Shown here: positions 45,301 through 53,122 of the stretch, one piece after another | Layout: every line of letters starts with the position of its first letter | Numbering within the stretch: the stretch's first letter is position 1 | Origin: Streptomyces roseoverticillatus | GTDB taxonomy: Bacteria > Actinomycetota > Actinomycetes > Streptomycetales > Streptomycetaceae | Direction of reading: 5' to 3' | Assembly (NCBI RefSeq): GCF_000719265.1 | Contig: NZ_JOFL01000018.1 | Span: 62,001-126,000 of the forward strand | DNA length: 64,000 nucleotides | The notes under the pieces: generated by a model | What the model was told of the DNA's origin: nothing | The model's database searches: none | Seen by the model: the letters and a program-made list of their open reading frames with translations, nothing else | Program-made: the position numbers and the translations under genes

Positions 45301-47073
45301 GGTGATGCGGCCCGCCTCCGCGTCCGTGGTGATGCGGAGGCGGTAGCCGCCGGAATGGGCGAGCGCGGTGGGCGTGCCGTCGGCGTCGTACTCGTACGTG
45401 ATCCAGTGGCCGTTGCGGTCGGTCAGCTGGCGCAGGAGCGCCTCATGACCGGCCGCCCCGTGCGGAACGAAGTGCCGTGTCCGGCCCGTCTCCGGTTCGG
45501 TGACGGCGTACGCGCCGTCCGCCTCGATCGCCAGCGGCCATCGGGGGCCCTTCGCCGGCAGTGTCGGCACACCCGCGACCGGATGCGGGTACTCCAGCAG
45601 CCGCCCGTGCTCGTCGACGAAGATCACGCCCTCGTCGTCGATCTCCAGGCGCTGGTCGACGGTGCTCGCCCACGAGGGGCCGAACCAGCGGCCACAGTCG
45701 TAGCCGGACTTCACATGCCGGGAGAAGACCAGGGGAAGGCTGCCGGGCAGGGCGACGTCCGTCTGCGGAAGGAACATGCGGCCCGTTGCGATATCCACCG
45801 GGTCCGTAGGGCCGGTTTCCGCCGTCTGGGGGGCGTGGTTCGGCTCCTCCCGGTTCTCCCTGGCCGCGCGCCGCGCCGCCCCCTCCTCACCTGCTCGCGC
45901 CCCTGCCCGAGCCCCCGCCCGCGCACCGATCTCCGCGCCCTCCCTCGCCGCCCCCGCCCCGAAGCGCGTACCAGCGCCCGCGGCCCCACCGCTGGGCAGG
46001 GACAGGAGGAAGTTGCCGAGGAGGCGTCCCCCGGCCTCGGACGGGTCTGACCCCCAGCCGGGGCCGAGGAGCGCCCCCGGAATGCGCTCCGGGTGGGACG
46101 CGAGGGAGATGAGGCCGGCAGCGGTGTTGCTGACACCGTTGAGGTACTCCGCGGGGTGGGTGACGTTGTACGGGTCCAGCGGGTTCATGCTGCGGCCGAA
46201 CTTCACCAGGTCCGTACCGGCCCGGAAGACGCCGCCGCCGAAGTGGAGCAGCTCGACCTGCCCGCCCTGGGCGAAGTCCTGGGCGTCGTTCTTCATGCGG
46301 GTGTGGAAGGCCGGCTCCTTCGGTGCCGCCTCCACCGCCTTGTCGATCTTCGCTTTGGCCTCGCCCGCCGCCGTGTTGCGCTGCTTGCGCGCCTCGTCCA
46401 GGATGCGATGGGCTTCCTTGATGTCGGCCGCACCGGGGTCGTGGAACTCTCCCGGCCGCTCGCCCGGGTCCTTGCCGTCCTTCAGCTTCGCGTTGTACGC
46501 GTCGACCTTGTCGTTGTGGGCGTCGGCGGCCTCCTTCGTGGCCTTCTTGCCCTGCTTGTAGAGGCGGATCGCCTCCAGCGCCTGCTTTTGCGCCCAGCGG
46601 ACGGTGTGCGCGTACGAGGTGAGAGCGTTCGCGGCGTGCTCGCAGGCGTCGGCGGCCTGCGCCCACTTCTTCGCCTCCGGGGCGATATGGGTGTCGAACG
46701 ACTTCGCGCCCTCGCCCTTCCACTCCCCGGAGTGGACCCGCTGAAGCCCGGAGTGGGCGGTGTTGAAGGCCTTGTGGAAGGCGTGCAGGTGCTTGGCGGC
46801 GGCCTCGATGCCCCAGGGCTCGCCGTGGACCAGGGCCAGCGGGTTCTCGGTCTGGCCGAGCTGCTGTTCCTTGATCTCGGCGCCGAGTTCCGAGGCCGTG
46901 CGATCGCCCAGGTACCGGACGGCGAGCGCCTCGTCGTGCGCGCCGATCTTGTCGAGGGCCTTGGCGGCCTTGCCCGCGCCCCACTCGACGGCTTCGCCGG
47001 CTTTCTTCTCGACCTTGTGCACGCCCTTTTCGGCCAGCTCGCCGATGGCGTCGATCGGGTCCCAGAGGCCCAT
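42316..47073 (-). CDS. RHS-repeat polymorphic toxin with ADP-ribosyltransferase-like tip
   Basis: 1585 residues. The N-terminal ~300 is helical with a WxG-like GEWKGEGAKSFDTHIA, suggesting type VII-type export. DUF6531 starts near 420 (DPVDIATGRMFLPQTDVALP). YD/RHS repeats run from about 510 to 1390 and close with the core motif RYTSPDPLGLAP. The last 140 residues (after MDPLGL; bases 42319-42738) are a variable tip. It has a possible R-S-E triad: GYRALKEGE, WISLTSDPDIAF and LRDREILAKHSVPPEA, which fits an ADP-ribosyltransferase fold. GC falls across the tip. ATG 47073 overlaps the stop of the WXG-like gene by one base, so the two proteins are made together. Confidence 0.88.
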   Translation of the reverse strand: MGLWDPIDAIGELAEKGVHKVEKKAGEAVEWGAGKAAKALDKIGAHDEALAVRYLGDRTASELGAEIKEQQLGQTENPLALVHGEPWGIEAAAKHLHAFHKAFNTAHSGLQRVHSGEWKGEGAKSFDTHIAPEAKKWAQAADACEHAANALTSYAHTVRWAQKQALEAIRLYKQGKKATKEAADAHNDKVDAYNAKLKDGKDPGERPGEFHDPGAADIKEAHRILDEARKQRNTAAGEAKAKIDKAVEAAPKEPAFHTRMKNDAQDFAQGGQVELLHFGGGVFRAGTDLVKFGRSMNPLDPYNVTHPAEYLNGVSNTAAGLISLASHPERIPGALLGPGWGSDPSEAGGRLLGNFLLSLPSGGAAGAGTRFGAGAAREGAEIGARAGARAGARAGEEGAARRAARENREEPNHAPQTAETGPTDPVDIATGRMFLPQTDVALPGSLPLVFSRHVKSGYDCGRWFGPSWASTVDQRLEIDDEGVIFVDEHGRLLEYPHPVAGVPTLPAKGPRWPLAIEADGAYAVTEPETGRTRHFVPHGAAGHEALLRQLTDRNGHWITYEYDADGTPTALAHSGGYRLRITTDAEAGRITALHLADDTELIRYGYDEAGSLTKVFNSSGQPLRFGYDERGRMTSWTDRNGTHYTYAYDDKDRCVFESGTEGHMRCTLAYGTPDDGGLRVTKVTDALGHTTTYTINRRSQIVAVTDPSGATTQSTWDRHNRLLSHTDPLGHRTEFRYDEEGRLAEVFRPDGKRIAATYDALGLPETTTGADGTVWRHAYDAAGNRTSTTGPSGAETRYAYDALGNLTSVTDALGNTTRITCNRAGLPVAITDPLGSVTCYRRDSFGRVTTVIDPLGSTTRLTWTVEGQLARRIAADGAEERWTYDGEGNCTAHADALGGVTRYEYGPFDVLTARIGPDGVCHEFTHNTRLQLTRVTNPQGLTWDYVYDPAGRPAAETDFDGRTLTYAHDAAGRLVSRTNGLGETITYEHDVLGRVVRKDAAGAETTYVHDAAGRLVEACGPDATVVYSRDRSGRIKAETVNDRTTTFAYDALGRRTRRVTPGGAVSTWTYDAAGRRASLTASGQVFEVEHDAAGREVARRFGQGLTLSSAWDAVGRLVSQGLEGAGEELLQHRAYTYRRDGHLTGITDVTNGSRAFDLDAAGRVTAVNASNWQERYVYDEAGNQTEATWPAGHPGAEAQGSRTYTGTRISRAGSIRYEHDAQGRVVVRQKTRLSRKPDTWRYEWDAEDRLRSVVTPDGTRWRYAYDPLGRRIAKERLSATGEVAERVDFTWDGAALAEQTSTAVGLPNPITLTWDYQGLHPIAQTERISAAEAPQREVDRRFFAIVTDLVGTPTELIDETGRTAWRTRSTLWGTTTWPKNSTTYTPLRFPGQYFDPETGLHYNYHRHYDPELARYTSPDPLGLAPAPNPAMYVHNPYTWMDPLGLTPYSPRVGYRALKEGEDPAEGLHRPGADTNVQPWEHVVGHNNSPWISLTSDPDIAFTKYGNKGERPIIAVDVNRINSETINAAEHLPTPHEMFDFAKDASLRDREILAKHSVPPEAILKSWPAGTSWETIVRDIEANGWR

Positions 47074-47687
47074 CAGCCGCGCTCCTCCGGCATGCCGCCG
47101 TCCAGCTTGTCGGCGAGCTTGTTCGCCGTGTCCGTGCCCTGACGGCCGAGCGGGCCCTTGCCGAAGCCGTTGGCCGCGCCGGTGGAGGCGTCGCGGAGGG
47201 TGTTCGCCCAGACCTGGCGGCTGTTCTCCCCGGCCTTGCGGAAGGACTCGGCGCTGTAGTCCGGGTTGCGGAAGTCGTTGACGGGGTTGTCGGCGAGGAT
47301 CTCGCTCATGGACTTCTTCTCGACGTCCTCTTCCAGTAGGTGCGGGTTGCCCATTGCGGCGTTCACGCCGACCTTGAATGAGTCCCGGATGTACACGTCC
47401 TGCTCGTGGTAGTAGCCCGCGGCGAGGCCGACCCGCTCGGCGAACTGGCTGCCGTCGTGGACCAGGGCACGGATGCCCCAGTCCCACCGGTTGCAGAAGG
47501 TTTTGAAGGCGGCGGCCAGCCCCTCGTGGCCCAGTTCCACGCCGCTGAGGGCGAGTTCGTCGAAGCCCCGGCCCACGGCCGCCTCACCGGGGGTACCGAG
47601 GGATTTGAGCTCGCCTATGGCCTCGTTGATGCCCTTGGCGACGTTGTCGAGCGCGGCCGAGTCGGCGGCGAGGTTGGGGTCGTTCAC
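47073..47687 (-). CDS. WXG-like helical partner of the RHS toxin
   Basis: 204 residues, almost all helical: LAADSAALDNVAKGINEAIG, then FKTFCNRWDWGIRALVHDGS. The first 100 residues resemble WXG100-type helical hairpins used by type VII secretion, but no strict WXG is present. It starts on a GTG inside the preceding stop (GTGA) and ends inside the toxin start (TGATG), so three genes are coupled. Probable export partner or chaperone of the toxin; inferred. Confidence 0.75.
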   Translation of the reverse strand: MNDPNLAADSAALDNVAKGINEAIGELKSLGTPGEAAVGRGFDELALSGVELGHEGLAAAFKTFCNRWDWGIRALVHDGSQFAERVGLAAGYYHEQDVYIRDSFKVGVNAAMGNPHLLEEDVEKKSMSEILADNPVNDFRNPDYSAESFRKAGENSRQVWANTLRDASTGAANGFGKGPLGRQGTDTANKLADKLDGGMPEERG

Positions 47688-48097
47688 GCCGCACCCTCAG
47701 CGTCCGTGTCCGCATCAACGGCGTACGCGTCCGGCACGATCCCGACCACCGGCGGGAACAGCACGGGCTGCGGGCCGCCGACATCGAGCACGACGCCCGC
47801 CGGTACGCCGACCGCCGGCACGACCACGTCCAGCAGCCGCGCGCCCAGCACCGTCCGGTACGCACAGTCCGCCGTCCCGTCAGCCCCCTGCGCGAGCGCG
47901 AACCGCCCGAGGGCCGCCTCGTCCGTGAACGCGTAGATCCACCGGATCCCGCCGTACTCGGCCGCCGGCAGGTCACCCTGACCGTCCGTCGGTACCAGCA
48001 CCGCCGTCCGCCGGAACCAGCCCACCAACGCGGCCGGCCGCCCCTCCTCCGCGTACAGTGCGCGGATTTCGTCCCTCAATGCCGTCGATGACGTCAA
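47684..48097 (-). CDS. SseB-like protein at the head of the toxin operon
   Basis: 137 residues from TTG 48097 with GGGGAGG six bases upstream. Pattern RPAALVGWFRRTAVLVPTDG, then GIRWIYAFTDEAALGRFALA and a final LDVGGPQPVLFPPV matches the SseB N-terminal domain common in Streptomyces next to secreted effectors. A TTG further upstream (48130) lacks an RBS. It is probably an adaptor or regulator of the secretion unit; role unproven. Confidence 0.78.
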   Translation of the reverse strand: MTSSTALRDEIRALYAEEGRPAALVGWFRRTAVLVPTDGQGDLPAAEYGGIRWIYAFTDEAALGRFALAQGADGTADCAYRTVLGARLLDVVVPAVGVPAGVVLDVGGPQPVLFPPVVGIVPDAYAVDADTDAEGAA

Positions 48098-48157
48098 CTC
48101 TCGCCTCCCCAACCCAGAGGAAGGGTACAAAATGAGGCCAGAGGTGCACTCACGGTA

Positions 48158-48178
48158 TTCGGAGCGAAGAGCTCCGAA
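48158..48178. promoter_or_regulatory. Perfect inverted repeat between toxin operon and amidase
   Basis: TTCGGAGC-GAAGA-GCTCCGAA, 18 bases before the amidase start codon and 60 bases from the toxin-operon start. It is a candidate operator or 5' leader hairpin for the amidase gene. Confidence 0.55.
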
Positions 48179-48196
48179 CCACGGGGGAGGGACCGG

Positions 48197-49750
48197 ATGG
48201 CAGACACCACGGGCTTAACGGACCTGACGGACAGTGGGCTGGCCGCGCAGGCACGGGCACTGGCCGCGGGCGACGTCTCCTCGCGCGAGCTCGTCGAGCG
48301 CGCGCTGGCCCGTATCGCGGAGACACAGCCCTTGCTCAACGCGTTCCGCCGCGTACGGGCCGGGGCCGCGCTCGCCGAGGCGGACGCGGCGGACCGGCGG
48401 CTGGCGGACGGCGGGCGAGCCCCGTTGCTGGGCGTCCCCGTCGCCGTAAAGGACGACGTCGACGTCGCAGGGGAGCCCACCGCCTTCGGCTGCGCAGGCG
48501 ATTTCCCGCCGAAATCCGCCGACAGCGAGGCCGTACGACGGCTCCGCGCCGCGGGCGCGGTCATCGTCGGCAAGACGAACACGCCGGAGCTCGGGCAGTG
48601 GCCCGTCACGGAAGGCCCGGCGTTCGGCGCGACCCGCAATCCGTGGAGTACGGAGCACACGCCCGGCGGCTCCTCGGGCGGCGCCGCGGCAGCCGTCGCC
48701 GCAGGCCTCGTACCGGCCGCCCTCGGCTCGGACGGCGCCGGCTCGCTCCGGATCCCCGCCGCCTGGACGCACCTGGTCGGCATCAAACCGCAGCGCGGAC
48801 GCGTCTCCACCTGGCCCGAGCCGGAGTCCTTCCGCGGCATCACCTGCTACGGACCCCTCGCCCGTACGGTCGCCGACGCCGCCCTCCTGCTCCACGCGGC
48901 GAGCGGCAGCCACGCCGGGGACCTCCACCGGCCGCGCCCTGTGGACGTCCTCAGCGCCGCCGACCGCGACCCCGGCCGGCTGCGGATCGCGCTCTCCCTG
49001 CGCCCCGCCTTCGCCGCCGCCCGCCAGCGGCTCGACCCCGAGGCCCGGGCCGCGACCCTCCGCATCGCCGAACGGCTGGCGGCCCTCGGCCACGAGGTGG
49101 TCGAGGAAGAGCCGCGCTACGGGCTGATCGGGCTCACCTTCGTGCCGCGCTCGATGTCCGGCGTACGGGAATGGGCCGGGCGCGTCCCCGATCCCGCCCT
49201 GCTCGACGCCCGCACGAAGGTCAACGCCCGCGGCGGGCTGCTGCTGGGCGGCGGGATCCTGCGCGTGGCCCGCGCCGCGGAGGAGCCGCTGCGGCGGCGC
49301 GTGGGAGAGATCTTCGACCGCTTCGACGTCGTCCTGACCCCGACCACGGCGGTCCCGCCCCTGCGCATCGGAGACCTGTCCGGCCTGTCCAGCAGCCGTA
49401 CGGACGCGACGATGATCGCGGCCTGCCCGTACTCCTGGCCGTGGAACGTCCTCGGCTGGCCGGGCATGAGCGTCCCGGCCGGCTTCACGACCACCGGCCT
49501 CCCCTTGGGCGCCCAGCTCCTCGGCCCGGCCGACAGCGAGCCGCGGCTCATCTCACTCGCGGCCCAACTGGAGGCGGAGGAGCGCTGGTTCGAGCGCCGC
49601 CCGAGGCCTGTCTACGGGATGGCTGCACGGGTGATCGAACACCAGACGGCCTTGGAGGAACCGCACGTGAATCCGTGGGCCTCGGAGAAATGCCCCCAGT
49701 GGTCGGCGAGTGAACGGAGGAGGGCCAGTCCGCGACCGCCGACGTCGTAG
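48197..49750 (+). CDS. Amidase (amidase signature family) with an extra C-terminal tail
   Basis: 517 residues. The Ser-cisSer-Lys triad region is present: Lys in VAVKDDVDV, Ser in TPGGSSGGAAAA and Ser in GSDGAGSLRIPAAW. The normal family end is near LISLAAQLEAEERWFERRPR (about residue 470). The remaining ~45 residues (VYGMAARVIEHQTALEEPHV to the end) are read through the last 139 bases of the convergent ATPase gene, so the tail is probably an accident of an insertion that removed the original stop. GGGGGAGGG precedes ATG 48197. Substrate unknown. Confidence 0.88.
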   Translation: MADTTGLTDLTDSGLAAQARALAAGDVSSRELVERALARIAETQPLLNAFRRVRAGAALAEADAADRRLADGGRAPLLGVPVAVKDDVDVAGEPTAFGCAGDFPPKSADSEAVRRLRAAGAVIVGKTNTPELGQWPVTEGPAFGATRNPWSTEHTPGGSSGGAAAAVAAGLVPAALGSDGAGSLRIPAAWTHLVGIKPQRGRVSTWPEPESFRGITCYGPLARTVADAALLLHAASGSHAGDLHRPRPVDVLSAADRDPGRLRIALSLRPAFAAARQRLDPEARAATLRIAERLAALGHEVVEEEPRYGLIGLTFVPRSMSGVREWAGRVPDPALLDARTKVNARGGLLLGGGILRVARAAEEPLRRRVGEIFDRFDVVLTPTTAVPPLRIGDLSGLSSSRTDATMIAACPYSWPWNVLGWPGMSVPAGFTTTGLPLGAQLLGPADSEPRLISLAAQLEAEERWFERRPRPVYGMAARVIEHQTALEEPHVNPWASEKCPQWSASERRRASPRPPTS

Positions 49751-50061
49751 GGGTGGGGAACCGCGCGCGGCGCCGGCGGGAGGTCATCGGTGTCCCACGC
49801 AGTCAGCGTGAGTACGTCCCACTGCGACCAGGAGATGCGGAGTTCGGCGTCGTCGACGGTGTGCACGATCGCGTTGGTGATCAGCTCACTCGCCAACAGC
49901 TCGGCGCGGGAGACCAGATCAGCCAGCTCGTGGGCGGTGAGCACGGCACGGACGGTGCCGCGCGCGATGGGAAGGGCGCGGGCATCGTTCGGCACGCGCA
50001 GCCGGTATTCGAACGGCTCGATCTCAGGAGCAACGGCGGGCTTTGGAGCAGGCAGGAGCAT
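49612..50061 (-). CDS. Anti-sigma-factor-type ATP-binding protein (HATPase)
   Basis: 149 residues of the serine-kinase/anti-sigma RsbW-like class typical of Streptomyces. N box ELITNAIVHT, a G1-like LTAWDTDDLPPAP and GGRGLALLRSLADHWG are visible. ATG 50061 has GGAGG upstream. It diverges from an XRE regulator and belongs to the regulator/DUF397/ATPase cassettes of the whiJ type. Its last 139 bases overlap the amidase end. Confidence 0.9.
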   Translation of the reverse strand: MLLPAPKPAVAPEIEPFEYRLRVPNDARALPIARGTVRAVLTAHELADLVSRAELLASELITNAIVHTVDDAELRISWSQWDVLTLTAWDTDDLPPAPRAVPHPYDVGGRGLALLRSLADHWGHFSEAHGFTCGSSKAVWCSITRAAIP

Positions 50062-50204
50062 GTCGCCTCCGGCGGGGTGGGGTGAAGTGGTGCCGCCCCC
50101 GGTGTCATTGCCGCGGTGCCACTGCGTGGGGGCAGGGCGGGGCGGTGCGCTTCCGGGTGGGCGGTGAGCTCGCGGTGTGAGCTGCGCGACACTCAACGTA
50201 GGTG

Positions 50205-50239
50205 CCAAATTTGGAACTGCGCAACCGATCCTGTGAAGT
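50205..50239 (+). promoter_or_regulatory. Palindrome and promoter of the XRE gene
   Basis: CCAAATTTGG (50205-50214) is a perfect 10-bp palindrome in an A/T-rich patch. TTGGAA (50211-50216) and TGAAGT (50234-50239) are spaced by 17 bases as -35 and -10, so a bound regulator would cover the -35. Confidence 0.5.
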
Positions 50240-50300
50240 TCGCCCCATCGGGGCTCGCTGTGACACATTGGCGCCGCAAGCGCGCGAGAAAGAGGACGAC

Positions 50301-51158
50301 ATGGCGAGGCGGACCATCGTCACGGCCCGGCAGGAGCGGCTGGGCGCCGAGCTGCGGAAGCTGCGCGAGCGGGCGGGCGTTTCGGCGCGGGACGCTGCCA
50401 CGGCTGTCGGGCGCGACCAGGCGTGGCTGTCCCACATCGAGGCGGGCAACGCGGCGGTGGGCGCCGAGCGGACGCGTCTCCTTGCGGCGCGCTATGGCGT
50501 GGAGGATGCCGCCTTGGTCGATGCTCTCGCGGAGCGGGCGGCGGAGCGATCGCGGGGGTGGTGGGAAAAGTACCGGGGACGCATGAGGAGTCAGGCTCTG
50601 GACCTGGCGGAGCTGGAATGGCACGCGAGTGCCCTACAGAGCGTGCAGATCGTCAACGTGCCGGGACTACTGCAGACTGAGGACTACGTGAGGTCCCTGT
50701 TTGCCTACGTGGCTGATGAACTTGAGTCGGATGACGTCGATGTCGATACGGTCACTGCATTTCGCTTGCAGCGCCGAGCGGTACTCGAACGCGACAATCC
50801 TCCGGCCATCTCCACAATCATGCATGAGGCTGCGCTGCGCATGAGGGTGAGCGATCGTAAAGTCGCCCGCGATCAACTCCACTTTCTGCTGGCTGCATCT
50901 GACCGGTCGGAGGTCACAATCCGGGTTGTGCCGTTCGAGGCTGAGGGCTTCGCGGGTATGGGGTACTCGATGCTCTATGCGGCCGACCGCGTGGCCACCC
51001 TCGATACGGTCCAGGTAGACCATCTCCACGGCGGCGTTTTCTTTCACGCTGAGGAGCAACTCACCAAATATCGCAACCGTTGGAACAAGGTGGAGCGTGC
51101 AGCGCTCGGCCCGCGGGAGACGCGCGACCTCATCCATCGGATCGCACGCGAGCTGTGA
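50301..51158 (+). CDS. XRE-family regulator with DUF5753 domain
   Basis: 285 residues. The helix-turn-helix reads LGAELRKLRERAGVSARDAA, then VGRDQAWLSHIEAG. The C-terminal DUF5753 domain follows: ASALQSVQIVNVPGLLQTED, then RQLHFLLAA-like and VTIRVVPFEAEGFAGMGYSM. This is the WhiJ-like regulator class, normally paired with small DUF397 proteins. ATG 50301 has AGAGGAC upstream. Two DUF397 genes follow directly and an ATPase gene diverges. Confidence 0.93.
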   Translation: MARRTIVTARQERLGAELRKLRERAGVSARDAATAVGRDQAWLSHIEAGNAAVGAERTRLLAARYGVEDAALVDALAERAAERSRGWWEKYRGRMRSQALDLAELEWHASALQSVQIVNVPGLLQTEDYVRSLFAYVADELESDDVDVDTVTAFRLQRRAVLERDNPPAISTIMHEAALRMRVSDRKVARDQLHFLLAASDRSEVTIRVVPFEAEGFAGMGYSMLYAADRVATLDTVQVDHLHGGVFFHAEEQLTKYRNRWNKVERAALGPRETRDLIHRIAREL

Positions 51159-51168
51159 GGGGCTGACG

Positions 51169-51360
51169 ATGCATACGGTTGCCTGGCAGAAGTCCACGTT
51201 CTCAGGGAACGAGCAGACCAACGACTGTGTGGAAGTCGCCGCGATAGGGGAGGTGATGGCCCTCCGCGAGAGCGACACCCCCGTCACCATTGTGCGGACC
51301 ACCCCGTCAGCCCTCGGCGCACTGATACGTACCCTCAAAGGGGGAGCGGGCCATGGATGA
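51169..51360 (+). CDS. DUF397 protein, first copy
   Basis: 63 residues with the full family pattern: WQKSTFSGNEQTNDCVEVA, then MALRESDTP and ALGALIRTLKGG. Starts 10 bases after the XRE gene with GAGGGG upstream. DUF397 proteins modulate their partner XRE regulator; the mechanism is not established here. Confidence 0.93.
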   Translation: MHTVAWQKSTFSGNEQTNDCVEVAAIGEVMALRESDTPVTIVRTTPSALGALIRTLKGGAGHG

Positions 51361-51541
51361 CGCTTGGCAGAAGTCCACCTACTCCGGAAACGGAGAAAAC
51401 AACGACTGCGTGGAGGTCGCCGCGGCTGGCGCCGCGATCGCCCTCCGCGAGAGCGACCCCCCCCGCACCGTCGTGCGGACCACCCCACCCGCCCTCGGCG
51501 CACTGATACGCACCCTCAAGGCGGGGACCGGCCGCGGCTGA
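51353..51541 (+). CDS. DUF397 protein, second copy
   Basis: 62 residues, overlapping the first copy by eight bases and nearly the same along its length (WQKSTYSGNGENNDCVEVAA, then ALRESDPPRTVVRTT and ALGALIRTLKAG). A recent tandem duplication is the simplest explanation. Both copies are intact. Confidence 0.92.
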   Translation: MDDAWQKSTYSGNGENNDCVEVAAAGAAIALRESDPPRTVVRTTPPALGALIRTLKAGTGRG

Positions 51542-51983
51542 GATCCGTGCTGTGACTGCGGGTCAGGACAGGCTGGCAGCGGGGGAGGGGGGCTTGGGCC
51601 CGTCTCGTGGGCGCATTCGCTCAGCTCGCCACCGTCGTGGCTGAACGGCCGACTGCGGATAGTGGGGGCTGGTGCCCTCCCGGCGCGGAAATCCGCCGAC
51701 CCGGCGGTCATGCGCGGCGTACAAGTGCGCCTGGGGCGCAGGCCGCATGCCTCAGCGGCACCACCCCGCAGCCCGCGCCTCACAGGCCCCGCCGTCCGGC
51801 CGCGGGTGGCGGGTGGTGTCAGTCTCGGGCCGGAAGTCACCCTGCTCGGGGCGTGCACGGCGTACAAGTGGCCGGAGAAGGGCGGCCCCTCGCCTCACCA
51901 GAGCACCTGTGTCTCACCGGCCACCCCCGCCGCGGCGCCGGGGACGGAGCCGTGGGCGGGCGCCACCAAGGGCCGCATCCGCC
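51542..51983. other. 442-base gap without a gene
   Basis: No coding region is supported on either strand. One internal echo is visible: GGCGTACAAGTG occurs near 51718 and again near 51860, each after a CGGAAAT or CGGAAGT, suggesting an old local duplication. The right end overlaps nothing but the stop of the small membrane protein gene. Confidence 0.4.
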
Positions 51984-52175
51984 CTACCGCCCCGTCCCGC
52001 GGGTCATCAGCAGCAGCGCCCCGATGGCCACGATCGGGACGATCATGATGAGGGCGAGGCCCACCGGGTTGCGGTGGTTGTAGACCCAGCGGGTGCCGTA
52101 GCGCTGGCGGATGAAGACGGGCTGGTCTTCGCCGTCGTGGGCGCGATCCCGGGCGTGGTCGTTCTCGTGGCGCAT
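51984..52175 (-). CDS. Small single-helix membrane protein
   Basis: 63 residues: a charged N-terminus (MRHENDHARDRAHDGEDQPV), the segment QRYGTRWVYNHRNPVG and one membrane helix (LALIMIVPIVAIGALLLMTR). ATG 52175 is supported by TAGCCT six bases upstream. Function unknown. Confidence 0.75.
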   Translation of the reverse strand: MRHENDHARDRAHDGEDQPVFIRQRYGTRWVYNHRNPVGLALIMIVPIVAIGALLLMTRGTGR

Positions 52176-52181
52176 GGGGTC

Positions 52182-52187
52182 AGGCTA
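52182..52187 (-). promoter_or_regulatory. Candidate -10 (TAGCCT) of the small membrane protein gene
   Basis: TANNNT hexamer six bases before ATG 52175. Confidence 0.45.
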
Positions 52188-52292
52188 CGGACGGTCGTTC
52201 GAGATGGCGATCATTTTGTCGCACCTCTGTTGTTTTGTGGCGCGGCCGGGACACTCCCGCTACGACGCTGCTACGGCCCTGCCACGACCCCG

Positions 52293-52994
52293 TTACGGCG
52301 CGAGGATGTCCAGTTCCGCCATCGCGCCGGCCGTGATCTCGCGCGTCAGCGCCTCCGCGCGGGCGGCGTCGCGTTCCCGTACGGCTTCGGCGACGCGGAC
52401 GTGGAGGGTGACGGCGGCGGGGTCCGGGTCGGTGAACATGACCTGGTGTTCGGTGCGGCCGGTGAGGACCTCGGCGACGACGTCGCCCAGGCGGGCGAAC
52501 ATCTCGTTGCCGGAGGCGCGCAGGATCACCCGGTGGAAGGCCACGTCGTGGACCAGGTAGGCGCCGAGCTGCTGGCCGCGTGAGGTGGAGACCATGCCGA
52601 GGGCGTGCCGGGTGAGCTCCTCGCACTGCTCGGGCGTGGCGAGGCGGGCGGCGAGGCCGGCGGCCACCGGCTCGACGGCCGAGCGGAGCACGGTGAGGGA
52701 GCGCAGCTGGCGCGGCCGGTCGGCGCCGGCGAGGCGCCAGCGGATGACCTGGGGGTCGTAGACGTTCCACTCCTCGGTGGGGCGGACGGTCACGCCGACG
52801 CGGCGCCGGGAGACGACCAGGTGCATGGACTCCAGGACGCGTATCGCCTCCCGGATGACCGTGCGGGAGACGTCGAAGCGCTCTTCGAGCTCGTCGGTGC
52901 GCAGGACGCTGCCCGGCGGGTACGTGCCCGAGGTGATCGCGGGCCCGAGGGACTCCAGCACGCGTGCGTGCAGCCCCTGCCCCTGGTTTTCCAT
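52293..52994 (-). CDS. gntR: GntR/FadR-family regulator of the gluconate genes
   Basis: 233 residues. The N-terminal winged helix reads SGTYPPGSVLRTDELEERFD, then VSRTVIREAIRVLESMHLV; the C-terminal FCD domain has the metal-site residues spread over DVAFHRVILRASGN and LHVRVAEAVRERD. ATG 52994 is backed by TAGGCT six bases upstream. It diverges from gluconokinase and the gluconate permease across 128 bases, so it most likely represses them until gluconate or its phosphate binds. Confidence 0.92.
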   Translation of the reverse strand: MENQGQGLHARVLESLGPAITSGTYPPGSVLRTDELEERFDVSRTVIREAIRVLESMHLVVSRRRVGVTVRPTEEWNVYDPQVIRWRLAGADRPRQLRSLTVLRSAVEPVAAGLAARLATPEQCEELTRHALGMVSTSRGQQLGAYLVHDVAFHRVILRASGNEMFARLGDVVAEVLTGRTEHQVMFTDPDPAAVTLHVRVAEAVRERDAARAEALTREITAGAMAELDILAP

Positions 52995-53000
52995 GGGGCA

Positions 53001-53006
53001 AGCCTA
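53001..53006 (-). promoter_or_regulatory. Candidate -10 (TAGGCT) of gntR
   Basis: TANNNT hexamer six bases before ATG 52994. Confidence 0.5.
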
Positions 53007-53067
53007 CGATCCCCGCGCACGGCCAATTAAGTATGACGTTTGAGTCACAAGGGCTTGAATATGTCGT

Positions 53068-53078
53068 ACGTAATACGT
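53068..53078. promoter_or_regulatory. Candidate GntR operator
   Basis: ACGTA-A-TACGT is a perfect palindrome around one A in the A/T-rich centre of the gntR-gntK gap. TATGACGTTTGAG and TAATACGTTTCAG flank it as imperfect direct repeats. Confidence 0.5.
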
Positions 53079-53122
53079 TTCAGTGTGGCCACACCCCCGT
53101 CAATGAAGACAGTGAGGCCCCG

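Noticed and set aside
51542..51983. ORFs of 120-300 codons across the gap after the DUF397 genes
   Set aside because: They run into the antisense of known genes, have no RBS and show no family pattern.
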